From: an uncultured Phycisphaerae bacterium
GTDB taxonomy: Bacteria > Planctomycetota > Phycisphaerae > UBA1845 > PWPN01
Length of the DNA: 64,000 bases
NCBI GenBank assembly: GCA_938005315.1
Contig: CALLOB010000011.1
Span: 1 to 64,000, forward strand
Direction: 5' to 3'
Of this stretch, positions 34,975 to 44,144 are shown piece after piece. Each line of letters begins with the position of its first letter. Position 1 is the stretch's first letter. The position numbers and the translations under genes are program-made. The notes under the pieces were generated by a model. It searched no databases. It was not told where the DNA came from and saw nothing but the letters and a program-made list of their open reading frames with translations.

Positions 34975-35075
34975 CCTGCTTTCAGACTCTCCCCCGTTGG
35001 CATCGCCCCTTGTCGCCGGCCCGCCCGCACGGCGATGTAACGGGTCCGGCAAGGCGGTGATCCCCCGACGGAAGC

Positions 35076-35084
35076 TGCTATAAT
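35076..35084 (+). promoter_or_regulatory. Extended -10 promoter of the ubiD-like gene
   Basis: TGCTATAAT is a perfect TATAAT with the TGn extension, 40 bp before the UbiD start. No -35 hexamer is visible, as expected for an extended -10 promoter. Confidence 0.55.
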
Positions 35085-35124
35085 CCGCCGCGCGTCCGGA
35101 AGCTTCTCCCCCGGAGACGGATTC

Positions 35125-36708
35125 ATGCCCTTTGCCGACCTGCAGAGCTTCGTGGCCGAGCTGGAGCGTCGCGACCAGCTGCGGCGCGTCCGCGTCGAGG
35201 TGGATCCGATCCTGGAGATCGCGGAGATCGCCGACCGGGTGATGAAGTCGCCCTGCCCCGAGGGGCTCGCCGGCGCACCGCCGACCGACCCGGTGCACGG
35301 CGGGCTCGGCGGCCGGGCGCTGCTGTTCGAGCGCGTCAAGGGCTCGTCGATTCCGTTGCTGATCAACGCCTTCGGCAGTTACGCCCGCATCCGCCTGGCG
35401 CTGGGCTGCGAGACGCTGCAGGAGCTGGCCGACCGCGTCGAAGCCCTGATCAGGCCGGAGATGCCCGCGACGCTGCTGGAGAAGGTCAAACGGCTTCCGG
35501 ACCTGATGCGGATCGCGAGTTTCCCGCCGAAGGTGGTGCGGCGCGGAATCTGTCAGGAGGTGGTGCACACCGACGACGCCGATCTGCTCTCGCTGCCGAT
35601 CATCCAGTGCTGGCCGCACGACGGCGATCCGGCCTCCGAGCCGCCGGAACCCAACCCCGGGACACCGCCGGTGATCGAGGCGGAGGGGGCTCAGGGACGC
35701 ACCGGGCGCTACATCACTCTGGCCGGAACGTACACGAAGCACCGTGAGACCGGCGAACGCAACGTGGGCATGTACCGCGTGCAGGTCTTCGGGCCGCGGC
35801 TGGCGGCCATGCACTGGCACATGCACCATGACGGGGCCCGCCATTACCGCTCCTGGGCCGACCGGGGCGAGCCTATGCCGATCGCGGTCGTGCTCGGCGG
35901 CGAATCGGTGCTGCCCTACGCGGCGACCTGCCCGCTGCCGCCGTCGGTCAGCGAGCTGCTGTTCGCGGGTTTCCTCAACAACGGCCCGATCGAACTGGTT
36001 CCGGCAAAAACGGTGCCGCTGGAGGTGCCGGCCAACGCCGAGATCGTGATCGAAGGCTGGGTGGATCCCGTCGCCCGGCTGATCGAAGGCCCCTTCGGGG
36101 ACCACACCGGCTTTTACTCGCTGTCTGGCCCGTACCCCGTGCTGCGGGTGACGGCCATCACCCGGCGGCGCGAGCCGATCTATCCGACCACCATCGTGGG
36201 CCGACCGCCGATGGAGGACTACTACCTCGGCAAGGCCACCGAGAGGATCTTTCTGCCGCTGCTGCGGATGTCCGCGCCGGACATTCTCGACTATCACCTG
36301 CCGATGTTCGGGGCGTTCCACAATTTCGTCTTCGTCAGGATCCGAAAGAGCTACCCCTACCAGGCCCGCAAGGTCATGCACGCCGTGTGGAGCGCCGGGC
36401 AGATGATGTTGACCAAGTTCATCATCGTGGTGGACGAGGACGTCAACGTCCACGACGAGCAGGAGGTGCTTTTCAGTGTCGGCGCCCACGTCGATCCGCG
36501 GCGCGACGTAGTCATCGTCGACGGCCCGCTGGACATCCTCGACCATGCCGCTCCGTTCGAAGGCGCCGGCGGCAAGATGGGCATCGACGCCACCCGCAAG
36601 ATTCCCGGCGAGGGCGTCATCCGCCGCTGGCCGGCCCCTCTGACGATGACCGAAGAGATCCGGCAGCGCGTCACGCGGCGATGGCCGGAGCTGGGGCTGG
36701 AGCTGTAA
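35125..36708 (+). CDS. ubiD: UbiD family decarboxylase
   Basis: The 527-residue protein has the complete UbiD fold: LINAFGSYARIRLALGC near residue 72, TLAGTYTKHRETGERNVGMYR near 205, the flavin-binding and catalytic segment EGPFGDHTGFYSL near 327, and a C-terminal domain with KFIIVVDEDVNVHDEQEVLFSV. UbiD enzymes decarboxylate aromatic or unsaturated acids with prenylated FMN; in quinone synthesis the substrate is a polyprenyl-hydroxybenzoate, but aromatic-acid enzymes are also in the family. No ubiX and no other quinone gene is in the window. The 911-codon minus-strand ORF over it is a shadow. Confidence 0.9.
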   Translation: MPFADLQSFVAELERRDQLRRVRVEVDPILEIAEIADRVMKSPCPEGLAGAPPTDPVHGGLGGRALLFERVKGSSIPLLINAFGSYARIRLALGCETLQELADRVEALIRPEMPATLLEKVKRLPDLMRIASFPPKVVRRGICQEVVHTDDADLLSLPIIQCWPHDGDPASEPPEPNPGTPPVIEAEGAQGRTGRYITLAGTYTKHRETGERNVGMYRVQVFGPRLAAMHWHMHHDGARHYRSWADRGEPMPIAVVLGGESVLPYAATCPLPPSVSELLFAGFLNNGPIELVPAKTVPLEVPANAEIVIEGWVDPVARLIEGPFGDHTGFYSLSGPYPVLRVTAITRRREPIYPTTIVGRPPMEDYYLGKATERIFLPLLRMSAPDILDYHLPMFGAFHNFVFVRIRKSYPYQARKVMHAVWSAGQMMLTKFIIVVDEDVNVHDEQEVLFSVGAHVDPRRDVVIVDGPLDILDHAAPFEGAGGKMGIDATRKIPGEGVIRRWPAPLTMTEEIRQRVTRRWPELGLEL

Positions 36709-36796
36709 GGATTTGCGCTTCCGGCCGCAGCCGCCGCTTCGCGGGGACGCCCCACTGCGGCGACCTCAGGCTCAGACGACACACGGAGGTTCCCAT

Positions 36797-38416
36797 ATGT
36801 TCCTCGCACTCATCGCCCTCGTTCTCAGCGGCTCCGCCATCGACGAGCCCCCCTTCTCACTGGGCGTCGCGGCCGGCGACGTCACCGCCGATGCCGCCGT
36901 GCTCTGGACCCGGGCCGACCGGCCGGGAACCGTCCGCTGGGAGGTGTCCGAGCGCCCGGACTTCGGCACCCTGACCGCCTCGGGCGAGGCTCAGGCCGAT
37001 CCGGAAAACGACCTGACGGTTCAGGTCAACGTGAACGGTCTGGCCGGCGGCCGCGAGTACTTCTACCGGTTCAGCCTGGCTGAGGATCCGCAGATTTTCA
37101 GCCGCACGGGCCGTTTCCGCACCGCCCCTGATCCGGCTATGCCGGCGGCCTTCCGCTTCGCCGTCTCCGGCGACAGCGGCGACGACCGCCGGCCTTTCGA
37201 CGTGCTGACCTTCGCTGCCGCGGAGGATCTCGACTTTTTCCTGTACCTGGGGGATACGATTTACGGCGACGAGCCGGGCTCCGAGAACCTCGTCGCCCGC
37301 ACGCTGGAAGAATACCGCCGCAAGTACCGCTCCAACCGCGCCGATGCTCCGCTCCGCGACCTGCTGGCCGCCACGGCCGTCTGGGCCCAGTGGGACGATC
37401 ATGAGATCGAGAACGATTACGCCGGCCTGGAGCTCCTCGCCGCCGGCAGGGCGGAGCAGCTGGAGGCCGGCTACCGGGCTTTCCTGGAGTATCTGCCGGT
37501 CCGCCGGCAGGAGGACCCCCGGCGAATCTACCGCTCGTTCCGTTACGGAGCCACGGCCGAGTTCTTCATCCTCGACAACCGCCAGTACCGCCAGGCCAGC
37601 GCCGGCGGGGAGTGCGGGGGGTCGCTGGACCCGTTCGGCCAGCTGACCCTGCTGGGCAGCGCGGCCTGCCGGGAGGCCCTGAGCCGGCCCCGGAACATGC
37701 TGGGTCCCGAACAGATGGACTGGCTCAAGCGGGGACTGGCCGGCTCCGCCGCGATTCTCAAGTTCGTCGTGACCTCCGTCCCCATCCAGTTCGTCGCGAT
37801 CTACCCCTACGATCGCTGGGACGGCTACGACGCTGAACGACGCGAACTGTTGAGGTTCATCGACGCCCACCGGATCGGCGGCGTCTTCTTCCTGACCACC
37901 GACTTCCACGCCAATGCGTACAACCCCGACGTGATGAGCTACTTCCGCCGCCACCGGCCGGACTACGGTCTGACCGGCAACGCGGCATGCCCGGAGGTCA
38001 TCGCCGGACCGATCGCCCAGGCCACGCTGCATGAGATGCTGTCGCTCGGCGGGGCCCTGCGGCTGGGCCTGGATCCCGACTCGCTCTGGACGCGGACCTG
38101 GATCGAGGTTCTCGAGCGCAGCCTGATCGAGGGCCTGATGCGCACCTCCGGCCAGACCTTCATCGAGACCGACCGCTATGGCTATGCGGTTCTGGACGTG
38201 CAGGCCGACGGCACGGTGCACACCCGCTTTCGCGGCCTCACGCCACCAAGGGGCGGACCTTCGGCGTCCATCGAGACGATGCACGAGGAGACGTTTCCCG
38301 AGCCGCTGCCGCTCCCGTGCGCCTCGCCGGCGGCGGCCATGCTGGCCTGGGGCTGGTACGCGGCGCTGGCTCACCGCCGGCGAAGCGATCCCGCCCTGCC
38401 GCCGCGTCATCGATAG
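36797..38416 (+). CDS. PhoD-like metallophosphatase
   Basis: A 539-residue protein with a short signal-type N-terminus, a fibronectin-like N-terminal domain (FSLGVAAGDVTADAAVLWTRA) and a calcineurin-type phosphatase core: FLYLGDTIYGDE near residue 150, WAQWDDHEIENDY near 195, FILDNRQYR and TTDFHANAYNPD near 365. The motif order matches PhoD alkaline phosphatases; the last differs from the usual G-D-x-H by TTDFH. Zinc, iron or calcium would be the metals; the substrate could be phospholipid or nucleotide. It is chosen from ATG 36797, which has GGAGG upstream. Its end overlaps the convergent symporter gene by 10 bp. Confidence 0.85.
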   Translation: MFLALIALVLSGSAIDEPPFSLGVAAGDVTADAAVLWTRADRPGTVRWEVSERPDFGTLTASGEAQADPENDLTVQVNVNGLAGGREYFYRFSLAEDPQIFSRTGRFRTAPDPAMPAAFRFAVSGDSGDDRRPFDVLTFAAAEDLDFFLYLGDTIYGDEPGSENLVARTLEEYRRKYRSNRADAPLRDLLAATAVWAQWDDHEIENDYAGLELLAAGRAEQLEAGYRAFLEYLPVRRQEDPRRIYRSFRYGATAEFFILDNRQYRQASAGGECGGSLDPFGQLTLLGSAACREALSRPRNMLGPEQMDWLKRGLAGSAAILKFVVTSVPIQFVAIYPYDRWDGYDAERRELLRFIDAHRIGGVFFLTTDFHANAYNPDVMSYFRRHRPDYGLTGNAACPEVIAGPIAQATLHEMLSLGGALRLGLDPDSLWTRTWIEVLERSLIEGLMRTSGQTFIETDRYGYAVLDVQADGTVHTRFRGLTPPRGGPSASIETMHEETFPEPLPLPCASPAAAMLAWGWYAALAHRRRSDPALPPRHR

Positions 38417-40077
38417 CGGACGTACATGAACAGGACGATGGCGGTGATGATCGCCCACCACAGGAACGGGCTGCGCAGGCCGCGGCTTTTTTCGCGGATC
38501 TCCGGCGGCAGGCTCAGGCTCCGGCGGTTCCAGATCAGCCCGGCGATCTCGGCCTCGGGCTTGGGCCGGGTGATCAGGCTCACCACCACGCCGACCAGCA
38601 TGCAGGACCAGAAGACGATGCCGGTGCGGTTGGCGAACGGGGCCAGATACGGCTGCCAGGCCCCCGGCAAGTGCGGAACCATCCACTCGACCGCCACGGT
38701 CAGGGGGATGGTCAGAACGCCGGCGGCCAGGGCTCCGGCGTGCGTCGTCCGCTTCCAGAGGATGCCCAGCAGGAACATCGTGGCCACGCCGGGTGTCACG
38801 TAACCATAGGCGTCCAGCAGATACACGAACACCGGACGCTCGGAGTGCTCCACCAGCACCGCCGACCAGAAGATGCCCAGGGCCACGATCAGGCCGCCCA
38901 TGATCCGGCCGAACCGGATCGCCTGGCGGTCGGTGGCCTGCGGGTTGATGTACGGCAGGTAGAAGTCCACGGTCAGGATCGTCGTGCAGGAGTTGACCGC
39001 ACCCGACAGATGCGACATCACCGCCGCGATCAGACCGGCCATCACCAGGCCCACCAGCCCGGCCGGCAGCAGGTGGCGCACCAGCATGGGGAAGGCCATG
39101 TCCGGCTTCTCCAGCGCCGGAAACAGTCCCGGGGCCAGCAGCCCGGGCACAACGATGATCAGCGGCATGAGGAACTTCAGATAATCGGTGAAGACCACGC
39201 CCATCCGTGCGTGCCACTCATCTTTCGCCGCCAGCGTCCGCTGGACGATGAACTGATTGGCGGCACAGTAGAAGATGCTGATGCACAGGAAAGATCCGAG
39301 GTACTGGGTCCAGGGGAAGTTCAGATCGGTCGCCGGCAGCAGCAGATCCCAGTCGCCGGAAGTCGCCATCAGCCCCGCCCAGCCACCCGCCTCGCGAAGC
39401 GTCGCGAACGACAGCGTCAGCCCCCCGGCCAGCAGGACCGCCAGCTGAACCAGCTCGGTCCACACCACCGCCTGCAGACCGCCGGCGATGGTGTAGAACG
39501 CCGTGAACGCCGCCAGAAGCACGATGCACCCGCCCATGGCCGCCAGGAAAGCCTGGTCGCGGCTGAGGGGCATCCCCAGCCCGCCGGCCAGGCTCTCCGC
39601 CAGACCCGTCAGGTCGAACAGCGAGTTCAGGGCGACGGCGCCCAGATACAGCACCGCGCTGATTTCCACGAAGATGTAGATCACCAGGATCAGAGCCGCG
39701 TACGTCACCCGGGCCGCGGAGCCGAACCGCCGCTGAAGGAACTCGGGCATCGTGTAGAAGCCGTTGCGCAGATAGAACGGCAGAAAGATCCACAGCAGGG
39801 CGTTGAACCCGATCAGGATCGCCGCCCACTCGATGCACATCGCCACGAAGCCGTGCCTGTAGGCCGTGCCGATCACGCCGATGAAATGGTGGCTGCTGAT
39901 ATTGGCCGCCACGATGCTGCCGCCGATCATCCACCACGGCAGCCGGTCCCCGGCCAGGAAGTAGTCGCGTTTGGTCCGGCCCACGCGGCGGGAGGCATAC
40001 CAGCCCAGGACCGCGACGCCGGCGATGTACAGCACAAAGACGGCCACATCCAGACTGCTGAGCCTCATCGCTTCCAT
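38407..40077 (-). CDS. Sodium:solute symporter, SGLT type
   Basis: The 556-residue protein has about 13-14 transmembrane helices and the family opening RDYFLAGDRLPWWMIGGSIVAANISSHHF, with GVIGTAYRHG after it and AEFLQRRFG-like sequence near residue 100. The NISS-H-F pattern fits the sodium/glucose branch rather than proline or pantothenate transporters. It is the last gene of the catabolic operon, 12 bp after the sugar kinase, so it most likely imports the operon's substrate with sodium. An AAAGGGG site precedes the ATG. Confidence 0.92.
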   Translation of the reverse strand: MEAMRLSSLDVAVFVLYIAGVAVLGWYASRRVGRTKRDYFLAGDRLPWWMIGGSIVAANISSHHFIGVIGTAYRHGFVAMCIEWAAILIGFNALLWIFLPFYLRNGFYTMPEFLQRRFGSAARVTYAALILVIYIFVEISAVLYLGAVALNSLFDLTGLAESLAGGLGMPLSRDQAFLAAMGGCIVLLAAFTAFYTIAGGLQAVVWTELVQLAVLLAGGLTLSFATLREAGGWAGLMATSGDWDLLLPATDLNFPWTQYLGSFLCISIFYCAANQFIVQRTLAAKDEWHARMGVVFTDYLKFLMPLIIVVPGLLAPGLFPALEKPDMAFPMLVRHLLPAGLVGLVMAGLIAAVMSHLSGAVNSCTTILTVDFYLPYINPQATDRQAIRFGRIMGGLIVALGIFWSAVLVEHSERPVFVYLLDAYGYVTPGVATMFLLGILWKRTTHAGALAAGVLTIPLTVAVEWMVPHLPGAWQPYLAPFANRTGIVFWSCMLVGVVVSLITRPKPEAEIAGLIWNRRSLSLPPEIREKSRGLRSPFLWWAIITAIVLFMYVRYR

Positions 40078-40089
40078 CGGTTGCCCCTT

Positions 40090-41574
40090 TCAGGCGGATC
40101 CGGTATCCGTCCAGTCCGATCCGCCCTGGTCGGCGGCCGCCGCGTCCACCGCCCGGGCGTATTCCCCGGCCGCGCCGCGGTATCCCGACGAGGCCGGCCC
40201 CGGCAGGATCTGCGTCCGCGGACCGGCCATGGCGGCGTGAAGCTCCGGAATCGATTGCTGCGGTTCCAGCATCGCCCGGGCCAGCACCGCCGCGCCGAAC
40301 GCGCTGATTTCCGGCTCCCGGGGACACACCACCGCACAGCCGGTCGTGTCGGCCACGATCTGCGGCGTGAGCCGGCTCCGTGCCGCTCCCCCGCACATGA
40401 TCAGCCGCCGGGCCGGAAAACCCGCCCTCGCCAGCCAGCCGAGTTGCCGGGCCAGCTCGAAGCACAACCCCTCCAGCGTCGCCCGCAGAAGGTGGCCGCG
40501 CCCGTGGGCCAGCCGCAAGCCCTCGATCCTGCCGGCCGTCGGTCTCCTCGCCCCGCCGGTGGCATCGTGGAAAGGCCAGACCCGCAGGCCGTCGCTGCCG
40601 GGCGGCACGGCCGCCATGAGGTCATCGATAGCCTCCCGGCCGGCATCGGCCAGACCGGTCATCTCCAGCGCCCAGCGGAACGCCGAGCCGCCGACCACCA
40701 GCGAGAGGAGCTGCCCCCACCGCTGCGGCACGACGTGCCGGCACACCCAGGCCGAGGGCACCACCGGTCCGGCGAAGGCTTCCGCGACCGCCACCAGCAC
40801 CCAGGCGGTACCGCAGCCGAACATCACGTCGCCGGCTTCCAGCGTTCCGCTGCCGACCGCGGCCGCGTACTGATCGTGAATCGCCGGCCCCACCGGAATG
40901 CCCGCGGGCACGCCCATGCGCCTGGCCGCCTCGCCCCCCAGAGCCCCCGCCGGCTGCCGCGCCGGCAGCAGAGCCGGCAGCTGCCCGCGGGAAATGCCCA
41001 GATGGCGGAGGATGGCCGGCTCCGGTGCATCGAGCATCGGGTTGTAGAGGCAGGCGATGCTCAGCGAAGAGGCGTCGTGGGCCGCCCTGCCGCAGAGCCG
41101 CTCGACGATCGCGTCGCCCACGAAGCCGATCACGCCCGCCTGATCCAGCATTTCCGGCTGCGTTCGCCGCAGCCTCATCAGGTGCCCCAGCGACAGCCCG
41201 GCCTGCCCGTGACCGATGTGCTCGGCCAGCCACCGACTTCCGAAAACGCGAACCAGCTCGCGATCCTCGGCCGCCCCGCGCGGATCCATCCAGCTGATCA
41301 CCGGCCCCAGGCAGCGGCCCTGCCGGTCGCGGAGCTGCAGCGCCGCCCCCTGACTGGAAATCCCCACGGCCTTCACCGATGCCCCGCCGGTTCCGGCAGC
41401 CCTCCAGGCGGCCTCGAGCGTCGCCGCCCAGATCTCCTCGAGGTCCTGCTCGACGCCGCCTTCGGACGTGTGGCCCAGGCCGACCTCCACCGAGCCCCGT
41501 GACTGGACCGTGCCTCGCTCGTCGATGAGCAGGGCCTTGACGTTGGTCGTGCCCAGATCCAGGCCGAGATACAC
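40090..41574 (-). CDS. FGGY family carbohydrate kinase (xylulokinase-like)
   Basis: The 494-residue kinase begins YLGLDLGTTNVKALLIDERG and has PVISWMDPRGAAED near residue 95 and PVGPAIHDQYAAAVGSGTLE near 245 with the catalytic Asp, then LIMCGGAARSRLTPQIVAD near 395. It phosphorylates a ketose or polyol; xylulose is the nearest family but not certain. The GTG start has GGAGG 9 nt upstream. It lies 3 bp after the isomerase gene and 12 bp before the symporter, so import, isomerisation and phosphorylation are encoded together. Confidence 0.9.
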   Translation of the reverse strand: MYLGLDLGTTNVKALLIDERGTVQSRGSVEVGLGHTSEGGVEQDLEEIWAATLEAAWRAAGTGGASVKAVGISSQGAALQLRDRQGRCLGPVISWMDPRGAAEDRELVRVFGSRWLAEHIGHGQAGLSLGHLMRLRRTQPEMLDQAGVIGFVGDAIVERLCGRAAHDASSLSIACLYNPMLDAPEPAILRHLGISRGQLPALLPARQPAGALGGEAARRMGVPAGIPVGPAIHDQYAAAVGSGTLEAGDVMFGCGTAWVLVAVAEAFAGPVVPSAWVCRHVVPQRWGQLLSLVVGGSAFRWALEMTGLADAGREAIDDLMAAVPPGSDGLRVWPFHDATGGARRPTAGRIEGLRLAHGRGHLLRATLEGLCFELARQLGWLARAGFPARRLIMCGGAARSRLTPQIVADTTGCAVVCPREPEISAFGAAVLARAMLEPQQSIPELHAAMAGPRTQILPGPASSGYRGAAGEYARAVDAAAADQGGSDWTDTGSA

Positions 41575-41577
41575 CGC

Positions 41578-42981
41578 CTATACCTCCAGGTAGTCGGCCC
41601 CGAGGAATCGCGCCGCCAGCGAGATCCGCCGCCGGGCGTCGCCGAAACAGATCGCCGCGTGATGCGGTCCCCCGGCCTGGGCATAACGCGTCAGGAAACC
41701 GCGCACGCCTCCCGCCGGCCGCATCTTGCTGTGCGGTACGGCCAGTTGCGGCAGCGGGCCGAAGTCCTCGATGCACGCCGGCGCCGCGATCACCCGCCAT
41801 CGCTGCCGGGGGCCCAGCGTCAGGCACGTCCACGTCGCCGGGCCCGGCTCGAAGCTGCACACCAGCGCGCACTGCCCGCCCCGCACGGGCACGATCGGCG
41901 CCGGACGCCGCACCAGCCGCACCCGCCGGTCGCGCCGCCCCATCGCCGGATTGCACTCGCCCATGTGGCTCAGCAGCACGGCGTCGCCGGCGAAGTCGAT
42001 GGTGAAGATCTCGCTGAAGCTCGCCGGCGGCTGCAACCGGGCGAGGAAGGCCGACCAGGCCGCGGAAATCAGGTCGCCCTCCCCTCCGAACCCCACCCCC
42101 TCGGCCAGGAGCCGGCTGGCGGCCACGAAAGGCACCGTCTCGGTGCGTTCGTCATCGCCGAACGCCAGAAACTGATAGCTGTAGGCGTCCAGCCGGCGCT
42201 CGGCGACCATGGCCCGCAGCGCGATCTCGGCGCGGGCACAGGCCTGCAGATCGTCGGCGGTCACCCCCGGCGCGATGTCGTAGTCGTGCCGATACTGCTC
42301 CGCGAGGCTCCGGACCTCCCCGGCCGGCGCCGCCGCCGCCCGCCGGTTGAACTCGGCCACCGACAGCGGCTCCCACCGGCATCCCAGGCTCGTGGCCAGA
42401 TGCGTGGTGTCCAGGCCGAAATCGCCCATGTCGGCGAAGGGATACCCCATCAGCCCCAGCCGGGCGTTGCGCAGGTACCGCACCGCGCGGGCGGCGTGCA
42501 GCGCATCGGCCAGCTCCTCCATGGCCGCCCGGTCCTCGACGTGTCCGGTGACATAGTGAAAGGCGACCTGCTCGCGCACCAGCACATTGCAGAGATCCTG
42601 CGTGCCGTGCACGCCGTGGTTGCGCAGCAGCGCGGCATCGTCATAGCCGCCGTCCACCGCCCACAGCTCCTGCGTGTTCCAGATGATCACCGGCAGACGC
42701 GTCCGGGCCAGAGCCGGCGCCGCGATCAGGCTGGGCGCGTAGGCCGGCAGCACCACCACGACCGCGTCCAGCCCGCGGGCCTCGAAGTCCGCCACCTGTC
42801 GCTCGACCTGCTCGCGCGTCCAGGCCGCCCCCTCGAAAACGGCCTCGGCGTGCGGGGCCAGGGCGGGAATCAGCGACCTTTGCACCCAGGCCTCGCGGTC
42901 CGGCCGCAGATCGGGGACCAGCTTTTCGTAGAACTCCAGCGTCAGGCCCAGCAGGCCGACGCGCGGCTTGTCATGCCTCAT
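41578..42981 (-). CDS. L-arabinose/L-fucose isomerase family protein
   Basis: The 467-residue protein resembles AraA/FucI-type aldose-ketose isomerases: RVGLLGLTLEFYEKLVPDL at the start, VVVLPAYAPSLI near 85, GEGDLISAAWSAFL near 310 (family Glu in EGD), LLSHMGECNPAM near 345 (HMGE, as the H-x-x-E of the AraA metal site) and GGPHHAAICFGDA near the end. It interconverts an aldose and a ketose; the exact sugar cannot be read. ATG 42981 follows GGGAGGT and is preferred over 42996. It is followed directly by the kinase. Confidence 0.82.
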   Translation of the reverse strand: MRHDKPRVGLLGLTLEFYEKLVPDLRPDREAWVQRSLIPALAPHAEAVFEGAAWTREQVERQVADFEARGLDAVVVVLPAYAPSLIAAPALARTRLPVIIWNTQELWAVDGGYDDAALLRNHGVHGTQDLCNVLVREQVAFHYVTGHVEDRAAMEELADALHAARAVRYLRNARLGLMGYPFADMGDFGLDTTHLATSLGCRWEPLSVAEFNRRAAAAPAGEVRSLAEQYRHDYDIAPGVTADDLQACARAEIALRAMVAERRLDAYSYQFLAFGDDERTETVPFVAASRLLAEGVGFGGEGDLISAAWSAFLARLQPPASFSEIFTIDFAGDAVLLSHMGECNPAMGRRDRRVRLVRRPAPIVPVRGGQCALVCSFEPGPATWTCLTLGPRQRWRVIAAPACIEDFGPLPQLAVPHSKMRPAGGVRGFLTRYAQAGGPHHAAICFGDARRRISLAARFLGADYLEV

Positions 42982-43136
42982 CGGACGACCTCCCATGCCG
43001 GTACCCGGATGCCGGCGGAAACAGGCCGCCGGCGGAGGACTGTTCCCCGATGACGCGCGGCGCCGGTGACCCCGCCGGGCGGAAACGGCTCCCTGTCATG
43101 CGTTCCTCTCCTCCCCCGGGCGCCTCGGGCCGCCGA

Positions 43137-44144
43137 TCATCCCCCGGCAGGTCCCAGGAAACGCTCCGCGTTGCCGTGGAAGAAGTCCTCCACGAACCCC
43201 CGCGGCAGGTTGAGCCTCTCGACCGCCCGGCGGATGGCGCGCAGTTGCTCGTACAGAAACGACGTGTACGTCACCCGGCCTGCGCTATCGCAGATCGACA
43301 GCTCCCACGGCTCCGGGGTGATGTAGGCGTACTGATGGTTGATCTCGACCGATTTCCCGGCCGCCAGGGCGATGGGGATGTCCGAGCCGAACAGCACCCT
43401 GTCCGGCGGCACCGTCGTGAAGAGGTGCTCGAGGACCTCGGCGTGATTGACCATCGCGGTGTCGAAGTAGAGATTCGGCAGATCCCGCAGCTCCTCCAGA
43501 TGCCCGACGGCCCCGCGCAGGTAATAGGCCCGCCCGACATGGGCCAGGATGACGCGGGCCCCCGGCCAGCGGCTGCACAGCTCGCGGATCTGCCGCCGGT
43601 TCAGGGGGTCCTCCAGCCGGCCCCGGCGAGGGATGTGCAGCATGACGATCAGCCCCAGGGCATCGGCCACCGCCATGATGCCTTCCGGCAGCATCTCGCG
43701 GATCTCGACCTGCCCCAGGTCGGCCTTGCGGACGTAGTTGGGGTAGGGCTTGAGCCCGACGAAGCCGCCGGCGATCACGTCGGCCCGCACGCTTCCGGGA
43801 TCCTCGGCCGGATCGACCAGCCGCAGAGCCCACCTTGACCGCCGGTCGCAGCCGCCGGCCACGTAGCGGTTGTTTTCCCGCTGGTCGTACTGGGGAAAAG
43901 GCAGTCCGAAACACACCGCGCCGCACTGCCGCCCCGGAAACACCTCCGCCAGGTCGGCCTGCAGCCGCGCGAAGTCGTAGGACTGCAACCGCGGCCCGCC
44001 GGCCGGGAAAGCCTCGCCCGGCGGAAGCGTGGCGTCGTTGAAGACATGCACGTGGACGTCCAGCACGCACTGCGGGACGAACGCCTCCAGCTCCTCCTGC
44101 CAGATCCTCCGATTACGCTCCCGCCATGCCTGCCCGTCGCTCAT
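43137..44144 (-). CDS. Amidohydrolase-2 family metal-dependent hydrolase
   Basis: The 335-residue TIM-barrel protein has the metal-binding LDVHVHVF (HxH) near residue 28, VMLHIPRRG and VILAHVGRAYYLRG near 200, and the closing Asp in RVLFGSDIPIAL near 255. The family (COG2159) includes lactonases, decarboxylases and hydrolases acting on carboxylated rings, so the reaction is open. Start 44144 follows GGGAGG and overlaps the UroD-family stop by one base (TGATG). The longer ORF start lies in another gene's frame. Confidence 0.85.
   Translation of the reverse strand: MSDGQAWRERNRRIWQEELEAFVPQCVLDVHVHVFNDATLPPGEAFPAGGPRLQSYDFARLQADLAEVFPGRQCGAVCFGLPFPQYDQRENNRYVAGGCDRRSRWALRLVDPAEDPGSVRADVIAGGFVGLKPYPNYVRKADLGQVEIREMLPEGIMAVADALGLIVMLHIPRRGRLEDPLNRRQIRELCSRWPGARVILAHVGRAYYLRGAVGHLEELRDLPNLYFDTAMVNHAEVLEHLFTTVPPDRVLFGSDIPIALAAGKSVEINHQYAYITPEPWELSICDSAGRVTYTSFLYEQLRAIRRAVERLNLPRGFVEDFFHGNAERFLGPAGG

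Noticed and set aside
33811-36546. 911-codon minus-strand ORF
   Set aside because: It lies opposite the ubiD-like and lipoprotein genes, its sequence is rich in Arg, His, Gln and Pro with no domain, and it is the reverse-strand shadow of high-GC coding DNA.
38317-41502. 1061-codon plus-strand ORF
   Set aside because: Shadow of the symporter and kinase genes, which carry complete family signatures.
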